A DNA stretch of 64,000 bases from Prorocentrum cordatum (Eukaryota > Sar > Dinophyceae > Prorocentrales > Prorocentraceae), in assembly GCA_963575745.1 (NCBI GenBank), contig CAUYUJ010019873.1:56442-120441 (forward strand), in the 5' to 3' direction. Shown here piece by piece: positions 12,005 through 20,161 of the stretch (position 1 is the stretch's first letter; every line of letters begins with the position of its first letter). The notes below the pieces were generated by a model that was not told where the DNA came from, made no database searches, and saw nothing but the letters and a program-made list of their open reading frames with translations. The position numbers and the translations under genes were made by a program.

Positions 12005-12360
12005 GTGAGAAGTTATTCATTGCGCCCGCCCATAGAGGCATGCTCGGATGTAGACGATAGTGGCCGCGGCAGGTTGAAGAGTCTGTCTTGCTACGCGTGG
12101 GGGTGGGGAGGCTGGCCAAGTTCTTGAATCCCTTGCCTGCCCCGCTTTCTTGTGGTCTTTTTTTGGACGGAACCAAATTCGCTCGAGCTCCCTCCGCACC
12201 CCCCCCGCTTGGCGGGGGACTCGCCAGCGTGTTTCACATTTCAGCGGATGTGAGTAGATATTCGTTGCGCCCGTCCAAAGAGGTATGTTCTGATGTGGGA
12301 AGAATTGCCACGGCAGGTTGAACAGTTCGTTTGGTCACGCGTCGGGGGTGGGGGAAGGCT
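12005..12360. repeat. direct repeat of about 110 bp, two copies about 242 bp apart
   Basis: Copy 1 (about 12,005-12,118) and copy 2 (about 12,250-12,360) share TTGCGCCCG.CCA.AGAGG, GGCAGGTTGAA.AGT and CACGCGTSGGGGTGGGG with substitutions. Between them, 12,132-12,190 matches the dispersed repeat at 6,696-6,770. Copy 2 runs directly into the CAT array. Confidence 0.6.
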
Positions 12361-12829
12361 CATCATCATCATCATCATCATCGTCATCATCATCATCATC
12401 ATTATCATCATCATCGGCATCATCATCATCATCATCATCATCATCATATTGATCATCATACGCATTACCGTCATCATCACAACCACCATCATCGCCAGCA
12501 CCACCAGCATCATCATCATCGCCACCATCACCAAAACCATCATCATCATCATCAACATCATCTTGCTCATCACCACCACCATAAACATCACCATCATCAC
12601 CACCGTCACCATCATCATGTTTACCATCACAGTTACCATTACCACCAACACACTCTCCGCCATCATCATCACCATCATCACCAGCACCATCGTCACCATC
12701 TGCATCAGCAGCATCACCATCAGCACCACCATCATCACCCTCGTCGCCATTGTCGTCGTTGTCGTCGCCTCATCGACATCATCATCATCATCATCATCAT
12801 CAGCATCATCATCATCATCATCAAGGGAG
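12361..12829. repeat. (CAT)n imperfect microsatellite array, about 470 bp
   Basis: CAT/CAC/CGT trinucleotides, perfect for up to about 30 bp. It borders the LINE fragment on its 5' side. Confidence 0.95.
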
Positions 12830-12837
12830 CACCGATG

Positions 12838-13841
12838 TCATGGCGATGCCGAGGCGCTCGCGCTGGCACAGGTCCCACACAGGCTGTAAACAGTCCGCGA
12901 GGGTCCAGCAGAAGAACTTGCACGCCAGGAGGAAATGCTCGGACTGCGTGTCGCTCTACCTGCCCTTCCTAGTGTGGAGCGACAACATCTTTGTGCTGTG
13001 CCATAACCATCTTCAGGCGAAGCGTATTTATCAGCTTCTCCTGGATTCTCTCCGTGGATTTGGTTGGGACCTTCCTCTGGACCGAGTTTCGTTTATGGCG
13101 CAACAGATTTACCAGGAGAATCCGTGGCCAGGCACTGAGATGATCGAGGAGGGGGGCTCGTTAAAGATCACGGGGGTGTGGATGACTTCTCGGGGACAAA
13201 CGCACATCGATACTAAGAAGAAAATCGGGTCTATGACATCTGCAGTGCGGGCCAATGAGGATCTCTTAGTGTACCGTGGGGCAGGCCGTTCGAGGAGAAT
13301 GGAACTCATCTCCAGGCTGATCAGCTCCAACGCACTGTGGGCCGCTCCCTGCTGGACAATGGGCCAGGGGGGCCTTCTGGCACTTCGAGGGCGTCAAAAT
13401 ACACTTCTCAGTGAACATTTTCATCTTCCTCGTCTCTGGCATGAATGTGATAAAACATCTTGCCAGAGGCTCCATCGTGAACTGCGAGCTCAAAAGTTTG
13501 CCCAGCAAATCCCCGACCTCGATGTGCAAGCTTTGCGGCGTCAGCATCGATATGTTGGCCATCTTGCTCGTCGTTGCAGCAGGGAGCCCGAGACCATACA
13601 AAGCAGAATGGTGAATTGGAATAGGTATCAGCATGTAGCAGTGGGTCGCAGTACGAGGCTTCAAGGGTTCGTGAGGTTTAGCAATTGGTGTGTGTATGAG
13701 TATTCCTTCGTTAGACACTACTACTTCGACAAGGGGGAGGACTGGTATGAGTTAGCGCAGGACCGAATGAGCTGGAGGAGGCGGGAAACTGAGTGGGTAC
13801 TCTTTAAGTTAGGGGAGTCTGCCAAGCGTGTAGTTCTGTAG
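12838..13841 (+). pseudogene. 5'-truncated non-LTR (LINE-type) reverse transcriptase C-terminal part
   Basis: An open frame enters from the CAT array and stays open to the TAG at 13,839-13,841. It contains VWSDNIFVLCHN at 12,972 (position of the Y/F-A-D-D catalytic box, here S-D-N), GGSLKITGVWMTSRG (the usual strand after the palm), a stretch matching the LINE thumb region, NALWAAPCWTM, RRQHRYVGHLARR, and a C-terminal GEDWYELAQDRMSWRRRETEWV. This motif order is typical of dinoflagellate LINE ORFs (family knowledge). The N-terminal half of RT and any endonuclease are missing, replaced upstream by microsatellite. The second catalytic Asp reads Asn, so activity is unlikely. It lies between two CAT arrays, which may reflect the target or the element's tail. 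Confidence 0.65.
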
Positions 13842-13902
13842 AGTATTAGTGGCGTCTGCGCGTCTCCGTATGCTGGAGCCAGGCTCGTTCATAGCATGTA
13901 GC

Positions 13903-13961
13903 AGCATCATCATCATCATCATCATCATGCTCATCATCATCACCATCACCATCATCATCGT
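13903..13961. repeat. (CAT)n microsatellite
   Basis: A short CAT/CAC run about 60 bp after the stop codon of the LINE fragment. It could be the element's 3' tail or its target sequence. Confidence 0.85.
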
Positions 13962-15600
13962 CGCAGTCATCTCCCTCTTCGCCGCCTCCGCCCGATGGCA
14001 AGCTCGTTGCGGCTGAGCGCCGCCCCGGCTGCGGCGTGCACCTCCGTCCGGCCCGGGCGTCGCGATAAGTTGGGACGGCCGGGGTTGGAATGTTTTCGGC
14101 GCCTGCTCCTTCTGCCCCCCTCTCGTTAATTCAAGCTGTGCGTGGCCCGCTTAGCTTCGACCGGAAGAGGTGTGCTCTCGACCCGCGAATCAAAACACTG
14201 TTTTCGGCGCCTGGACTCGTGCTCCTCCTTGGCTCCACTCTGTCCGGCCAGGGCTCGCCTGGCCCTTGGCTCCCGCCGCTTCTCCGTCGCGCGCCCTGCT
14301 GGGAACCTGTCGGCGCGCGGGCCTGCCAATCCGTCGGCGCGCCGTGCTCTGCGGGCCGGCCGCGGTGTGCGGCCGTTCGGCGTGCCGAGCTGCGCGTCTT
14401 GCAGTTCCCAGGCGGTCGAGGGAAGGAACACGAGGACCATGACCAGTGTGTTTCGAGAGCTTGTCGACGGCGATCTTGCTCGTGGGCCATGCCGGCCGTC
14501 GCTGGCTCCCGGAGACGTTGCGCGAGTTGCCGGCGAGCAAGATGGGCGCTGACCGAGGTCGACGCCGACGTTTTCGCGCTCAGTCTTGGTCGTGGCCCTC
14601 GATTTCTTCCTCTCCAGAAGGGCAGTGCGAAGGGCCGCAGAGCACCCAGCGTCGCAACGAGAGGTCCAGTGGTCGCGGGCCGCCAGTGGGCCCACGCGTC
14701 GTGCCGCGCCAGCCCGGCCGAGAGAGGCAGCCACGTGTCGGTCTTCGCCGCTGTCTGGGTGCGGCCTCTCCGACGGGGGCGCGGGGGAGCAGGAGGGATG
14801 GGGGGAAGAGCAAGGACGAGGAGGAGGAGGTGGAGCAAGCTTGTTGCTCAGCGGGGGGCGTGACCAGGAGCGCCCCGTGGATAGCCCACGCGCGAGCCAA
14901 GGCCTTTCTCCGCGGCGCTTTCGGGGGAGGCCGCTGTGCTTGCGGCGGGGGGCCTCGCTGCCGAGGCCCGCGTGGATGCCCCAGGGAGTGTGCAAGCAAG
15001 CAGACATTTCTTGGGACCGCCCCCTCCGCTGGGCAAATGTCTTCGGCGCCCAACGTGCTTCGATGGGCTGCAGAGTTGGCGGGCAAAGCGGCGCAGACGC
15101 AGATTACGCTCAGAGGGTATCGACCACCTCGTGTTGGGGAGCGAAGCCGAAACTGGAAGCCCCAGGCAAGGCCTGGCGTGGCCGACCGCCAGGCAGTCAC
15201 GACCAGGCGCGTGCAGGGCGGACTGGAGGCGAACAACAGACAAGAGAGAAGGACGACGGGGGGAAGGTGGTGCGCATGTGCGCGTCGTCCGTCGCAAAGC
15301 GGCCGTGCAGGGGCGCAACGCAAGCGGCAGCCTTGGCCTTTCAGGTGCACTCCCGCTCTGCTGTCTCTGTTCTGGCTGCCGTATGGCGGTGGCCGCTGCG
15401 CCCTCTCCGGGCTGCACGTGTACGTGCAAGGACTGTGCGACCGGAGCGGCCTGGGGGAGGACGAGCTCAGGGGCGACCTAGCCTTAAGTCGGGCACGTCC
15501 CTCTACAGGAGGAATATTCTCAAATGGTTTAAGAAATGGCCTGGAGACGATTTTTTTAGTATGTAATTGTTTGCAAATGCTTGAGCATTTTTTGAACTTT
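13962..15600. other. GC-rich segment without recognised gene
   Basis: Long frames are open on both strands through composition; none shows a domain. One sub-segment at about 14,106-14,200 is shared with 56,836-56,930 (listed separately). Confidence 0.35.
14106..14200. repeat. dispersed repeat, copy 1 (partner at 56.8 kb)
   Basis: About 75 bp match 56,836-56,930. In the plus frame the two copies read RGPLSFDRKRCALDPRI and RGPLSFDRERCALDPRI. Most base differences fall at third codon positions, as expected if this was once a coding exon. Confidence 0.5.
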
Positions 15601-16075
15601 TCTTAAAAGTTTCCCTCCAAAATCCGATTGTAGACGGACATGCCCGACCTAAACCTAGCCGACCCTTGGCAGACCGACCTCTTCCGTGACGACCCGCTCG
15701 CCCCACTCCAAGACGTGGACACGCGGCTCAGCATCACTTTGCCCTCGCCTTCGGGGACGTTCGTCGATGGGCCCTCCTGGCTGGCGGGTGTGTAGATGAG
15801 GCAAGATGTCGGTGCGAAGCACGGTTTTACACCACCCCAAACAACAAAAAACAAACATCGGGGGTGGGCAGAACCCCCAACAGTGACACGTCGATTAGTG
15901 AATTGTCCGTTTTCGGTTCGAGAGGGCGCCGTGGCCGTTATTTTCCAGGCTTGCGCCCGCCAGGCGTGGGCCTCAGGTCGTTTTCACTAGACCACGTTTT
16001 ACTAAAGGGGGGTCTGTCCATGCCCGAAAAAAGGGCAGACGAGCTCGATGGAACTCCGCCCTGTCCGATTCTGCC
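15601..16075. other. no gene or repeat recognised
   Basis: Mixed-composition sequence with no ORF, repeat or RNA gene I can support. Confidence 0.4.
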
Positions 16076-16496
16076 GGCACAGGTTCAGCGAGCGAAGAAC
16101 GGTATACAATAAACTTTTTCGCCGTCGAGGACACCTGCCCCCGGGCGGCTGGACAGTTTATACCCCTACGGCGCCACCGTAGGGGCATAAACTTTCCAGC
16201 CGCCCTGGGGGCAGGTGTCCCCGACGGCGAAAAAGTTTATTTTATACCGGTCTTCGCCCGTTAATTGATCCGATTTGAGTTCGATGGCTTCTGATTCCGA
16301 TCTGGTTCGACTTCGGATCCCGGTGTGGATGCCGATCCCTCCATGGAGGCAGACTGGCCTGCCGATGTCTAGTTACCGATTCGGCGTTTCCCGACTCGGC
16401 CGCCGCAGTTCAGGAGGGGCAAAGACACACAGGCACCGTGTCCCCGACGGCGAAAAAGTTGATTTTATACCGTTCTTCGCCCGCTGAACCTGTGCC
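16076..16496. mobile_element. foldback / MITE-like element with extra inverted arm
   Basis: The left end (GGCACAGGTTCAGCG.GCGAAGAACGGTAT..., from 16,076) is the inverse of the right end (...CGCTGAACCTGTGCC, to 16,496) over about 60 bp. A further inverted copy sits inside: 16,086-16,165 pairs with 16,166-16,262 to form a hairpin of about 170 bp, closing at CCCTACGG/CCGTAGGGG around 16,160-16,180. Three copies of one arm are thus present in two orientations. No ORF and no convincing target duplication is visible, so mobility is inferred from structure only. Confidence 0.5.
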
Positions 16497-16652
16497 CAGA
16501 GGCGGAGCGTGCGAGTGCGAGCGACAGGGGGCCCTCCCGGCTGGCAGGGGGGGGGTCCGGGCGGGAGGCCGCAGCCCGGGCGGGCCCCTGCGGAGTGCGC
16601 GGCGCGCGCGCCCGGGGGCTCGCCTTCTTGCCCCCCCCAATTGTTCAGGATC

Positions 16653-16853
16653 GGGGGAGCGTAAGACCTGGGTTTGCCAGGACTCGGGTTCGCCATCCTT
16701 TTTTGACGACCGCGCCTCGGATTTTGACGAGGAGGAGTTTCGTGGGATGTCTGCAGCGGGAGGCCTCGTCAAAATGCAGGCTCGGCCTCGTCATTTTTCT
16801 GACGACCTCGTCGGGGATTTCCGAGTCCCCTGTACCCAGGTCTTACGTCCCCC
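16653..16853. repeat. second foldback, about 200 bp
   Basis: 16,653-16,687 (GGGGGAGCGTAAGACCTGGG...ACTCGG) is the inverse of 16,821-16,853 (CCGAGTCCCC...ACCCAGGTCTTACGTCCCC). The interior contains smaller inverted pieces (CCTCG.ATTTTGACGAGG; GCCTCGTCAAAATGC), so the whole could fold into a long hairpin. Confidence 0.5.
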
Positions 16854-17324
16854 TGGCAGGAGGGAAAGAAACACACAGACACAATTAACCGTCGATTCCC
16901 GAGGAAATGTGGGAAGATATGGGAGGTGGGGGGGGGAAGACAAACACCCAGAAAATGGGGGAAAATATGGGACATCTTGTAATTTGTGTGTACTTGTTTG
17001 TGTGTCCTGGGGCCCCTTCACAAATGTCACGCAGTGGCTGCCACCAGGGAGGCAAAAGATGCACCTGGCGACCTGCGCGCGCCAGAGTACTCGACGCAGT
17101 GAGTCACCACCCACCAAACCACCCCAACCCAACCCGAAGGCCTCAATTTGCCCTCCATTTCCAGTTGGGGGGGGTCAGGGAACATTGAAAAAACACATGT
17201 GGAACCCGTACCCCCCCCAACCCGAAATTGGAGTCTTCGGGTTGGGTTGGGGTTGTCTGGTAGGTGGTCAGTGAGAGCCTGCCATCTTCTCAGCGGGCAG
17301 AGACTCGCGCGCGCGTTTTTATCT
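16854..17324. other. no gene recognised
   Basis: Contains G-runs and short C-runs next to AACCCGAA pieces, but no ORF or RNA gene I can support. Confidence 0.35.
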
Positions 17325-17489
17325 GGAAGGGCTTCGCACCCTGCCGCCGGTCCCCTCCCTCGGATGATAGGGTATGCAAGAGCTATGTTGTGAGGCTTTG
17401 GCGCCGTCGTGAAGCAGCCTTGGAACTGCGAACGGGGGCCACTGGAGATCTGAGCCTACCAAAGTCCATCAAACATCCAAAGAACATCG

Positions 17490-17660
17490 CAGATGTTGGC
17501 CTCTTGGGCCCCTCTTGGGGGGTGCTCCTGGAGCGCTCTTGGGAGCCTCTTGGGGGCCCCTTGGGCCGTCTTGGGGCCACCCTGGGCGCCTCGGGGCACG
17601 CGGGGGCCGTCTCGGAGGCCTCTCGTACCTTCTCGGGGGCCTTCTGTGAGGGCTCGTGTC
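17490..17660. repeat. CTTGGGAGCCTCTTGG-type minisatellite
   Basis: Degenerate units matching the block at 3.5-4.0 kb, lying between the left module and the 42-bp array of copy A. Confidence 0.55.
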
Positions 17661-17719
17661 CTCAAGAGCGCGAACACCAAGTATACTTTATCAGTGTCTA
17701 TGATTTCGGGGGGGGGGCG

Positions 17720-18137
17720 GAGACAGCGACGATTACGAGGGATAGTGGCTTCGGGGGCGCAACTGCTGAGCAGGTTGCGAGAGATTGCTGCCTTGGAGAC
17801 GCGAGTCTTGCGTTAGCGGGAGCGCGGACGCAGCGTACTTTGCGAAGGGTTCTGGCCTCGGGGACGCGAACCGCGCGCAATTTACGAGTGATTGTTGCCT
17901 CGGGGGCGCGACTACTGCCCAATTTACGAGGGATTGTGGTTTCGGGGGCGCGAATACTGTGCAATTTACGAGTGATTGTTGCCTCGGGGGCGCGACTACT
18001 GCGCAATTTACAAGGGATTGTGGTTTCGGGGGCGCGAATACTGTGCAATTTACGAGGGTTTGTTGCGTCGGGGGCGCGACTACTGAGCAATTTACGAGGG
18101 ATTGTGGTTTCGGGGGCGCAAATCGCTTGCATTTAAA
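17720..18137. repeat. 42-bp tandem array with alternating (84-bp) units
   Basis: The unit is AATTTACGAGKGATTGTKG followed by YYTCGGGGGCGCG and AMTACTGYGC. Two versions alternate, one with GTGATTGTTGCC and one with GGGATTGTGGTTT, giving an 84-bp higher-order unit. Earlier copies to the left are more diverged. Because 42 is a multiple of three, all frames stay open and give 14-residue periodic peptides on both strands; I do not call a gene. Confidence 0.9.
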
Positions 18138-18509
18138 TTGGTCCCAGGGCCCCCCCGAACTTCTGAGAACACCCCCAGGTCGTGGTGTCCAGGGCCCTTT
18201 TCGGCCTCCTCCCCTCGCGCGGACTCCAGCAAGTCACAGTCGGAAGCAGAAAACGGGACTTAGCATTGGAGACTGGGAATTGGAACTGGTGCAGGGAACC
18301 CGCGGAGCTTGGTGGCCCCACAAAGGGGCCGACGGATTTTTTTCCCTGTCTCTCTTTCTCCAGCCATGGACGGAATCGCAAAAACCTTGACACATCAAGG
18401 CCGCGTGGCCCCTGTAACAGCTTCTCACTGGCCCAGCGGCTGTCTCCCCCCCGCGCTCGCGCACGTGCAGGTTTGCCCACATCGCGTCGTGCCGCTGCAC
18501 GGCCTGCTG

Positions 18510-19085
18510 TCTTGGGTTGTCGTATTGGGTGGTTGTGCTGGATGGTCGTGCCGGGTGGTCGTGCTGGTTGGTCGTGCTGGGTCGTCGTGCTGGGTGGTCG
18601 GGCTAGTGTGTCGGGCTGGTTGGTCGTGCTGACTGGTCGTTCTGGGGGGTCGTGCATGGTGGTTGTGCTGTGGCTCGTGCTGGGGGGTCGTGCTCGGTGG
18701 CTGTGCTGGGCGGTCGCTCTTGGTGGTGGGCCGTCGTGCTGGGTGGTCGTGCTGGGTGGTCGTGCTGGGTGGTGGTCGTGCTGGGTGGTCGGGCTAGGTT
18801 GTGGGGCTGGTTGGTCGTGCTGGGTGGTCGTGCTTGGGGGTATTGCTGGGCGGTCGTGTTGGGTGGTTGTGCTGATGGTCGTGCTGGCTGTTCGGACTAG
18901 AGGGTCGTGCTGGGCGGTCGTTCTGGGTGGTGGTGGTGGCCGTGCTGGGTGGTCGTGAGGGTGGTCGTTCTGGGTGGTCGTGCTGGGGGTGGTCTTGCTG
19001 GGTGGTTGGGCTGGGTGGTCGGGCTGGTTGGTCGTGCTGGGGGGGTTGTCCTTGGTGGTCGTTCTGGGTGGTCGTGCCAGGTGCT
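18510..19085. repeat. 15-bp minisatellite (GTGCTGGGTGGTCGT)n
   Basis: About 575 bp of GTGCTGGGTGGTCGT-type units with substitutions and small indels. The minus strand reads as a Thr/Pro/His/Asp-rich frame of over 400 codons, a repeat translation. Confidence 0.9.
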
Positions 19086-19507
19086 TATGCTGTTTTTTGT
19101 TGCTGAAGGTCGGTTTCGGGCAGTGCGGGCTGTGACTCGGGCTTGCGGGCACTATGGGTCCGATGTATGTCAGCGACCCCCCAGGCAAGTATGTTTGCGA
19201 GGTGTTTTTTCTCCCGCAGCTGCTGCCATGGGGCGGTTTTTCTTGCACGCAACATCTGTACCACTGTCGCAGATGGGTGTGGGCTCCAGCTTCCTCCCCC
19301 GCTCTCGCTGAGGAGCGCAGGGGCTGTATGCCACGGGTAAGTTTCTTCGCGCGCGCCGATTCTAAGCAGCAGATGGGTATGAGCTCCAGCATCCGCTCCC
19401 ACGTTTCCTGTGAGGAGCGCCTGGGGACTGCCACTCATAACATGCTCGCGAAAACCTCCCTGCGTCACGGCTGGTCGGGGTGCTTGCATAATTTTCGGAA
19501 GTCACCC
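19086..19507. other. flank of the copia element, no gene recognised
   Basis: Non-repetitive sequence directly left of the target-site duplication; no recognised domain in any frame. Confidence 0.4.
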
Positions 19508-19512
19508 GATGC
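19508..19512. repeat. target-site duplication, left copy (GATGC)
   Basis: GATGC immediately precedes the 5' LTR and is repeated exactly after the 3' LTR at 37,401-37,405. Five bp is the usual duplication size for copia elements. Confidence 0.9.
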
Positions 19513-19708
19513 TGTGAATGGAACCCGCATAATACCATCATATATACTCCTTATCCTTACCTCTTCTGCGCCTGGCCGTTTGGGCTCAGGTATTGAGATA
19601 GATCGATCAGACCTTGATCGTGCGGGAGGGAAAGATATCCATCTATCCCTCCTTCTCCCTACCAACGGATCAGGGGTTCTGTACCCTTGTACTTCAACCC
19701 CATACACA
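19513..19708 (+). repeat. 5' LTR
   Basis: Starts TGTGAATGGAACCCGC and ends ACCCCATACACA. Compared with the 3' LTR it has six substitutions: three near the start, one near position 53 of the LTR, and two near position 146-153. It contains a CATATATACT stretch that could serve as a TATA-like element; promoter function is not shown. Confidence 0.95.
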
Positions 19709-19721
19709 GGTTATCAGCCCT
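19709..19721 (+). promoter_or_regulatory. candidate primer-binding site (GGTTATCAGCCC)
   Basis: The bases directly after the 5' LTR should pair with a tRNA primer. The reverse complement GGGCTGATAACC differs at one base from GGGCTCATAACC, a common Met-tRNA anticodon stem-loop sequence, which would fit half-tRNA priming as in Drosophila copia. It also partly resembles the plant copia site TGGTATCAGAGC (tRNA 3' end), but with an extra T and mismatches. Confidence 0.4.
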
Positions 19722-19772
19722 TTAAAGCTCACCCTCACCGACTCGCCCGCGGTGGCCTCGCATGCGAGCCTG

Positions 19773-19934
19773 ATGGAGCCACTTCGGCGCATGCGCCGCA
19801 AGGGTTCCATCGGGGCTTCGCGTCCGAGCTCTCCCACGGCGCGGCGGCTCGGTGACGAGTTGGAGAGCATTCGTGCGGACTGTGTTGGTGTTCCTGATAC
19901 CCCCCCAGCTCCGAAGGACCCGAGGCGCGACTAG
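19773..19934 (+). CDS. possible Gag N-terminal segment (53 aa), frame-shifted from main Gag
   Basis: This is the first in-frame ATG after the 5' LTR that leads towards Gag. It reads MEPLRRMRRKGSIG... rich in Arg, Ser and Pro, and ends at TAG 19,932-19,934. The main Gag frame is open from 19,898 (after a TGA at 19,895), so the two overlap by about 36 bases and a -1 change would join them. The overlap holds the run C7 (19,900-19,906), giving C CCC CCA in the reading phase, a possible -1 slippery site. It may equally be a homopolymer indel or a chance ORF. Confidence 0.35.
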   Translation: MEPLRRMRRKGSIGASRPSSPTARRLGDELESIRADCVGVPDTPPAPKDPRRD

Positions 19935-20161
19935 CTGCTGAACTTCACCGCAGCGCCGCCCGCGGGGGGACAGGAGAAGGAGTAGGAACAGGAAGGAAGG
20001 AGTTCCACACGCCGACCTTCGATCCTCCCTCCCCTTCCCCGTCGGGAGCAATCCCAACCGCGTCAGGCGAAAGCCTTACCTGTCTCGATACTCCAGGGCG
20101 CTTTCGCGCTAACCGCCGATGGACCTCAGGCGCTGGGACCCCCAGCCCTGCGACCGTCCCT

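Larger units (their letters stand above)
17325..18350 (+). repeat. composite repeat, copy A (outer modules plus 42-bp array)
   Basis: The left module at 17,325-17,430 (GGGCTTCGC.CCCTGCCGCCGG, GAGGCTTTGGCGC.GTCGTG.AGCAG) and the right module at about 18,195-18,345 (CCTCGCGCGG, GGAA.TGGAACTGG, TGGTGGCCCCACAAAGGGGCC) are both shared, in the same order and orientation, with copy B at 37,782-38,940. The two copies differ completely in the tandem array between the modules. I see no transposase or terminal repeat. Confidence 0.6.

Noticed and set aside
15890-15915. tRNA B-box-like GGTTCGAGA
   Set aside because: No A-box or cloverleaf can be built around it.
17264-18136. 290-codon ORF with 14-residue repeats (possible repeat protein)
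   Set aside because: The period comes from the 42-bp DNA unit, all three frames and the minus strand are open, and the ORF also crosses a dispersed repeat module and a minisatellite.
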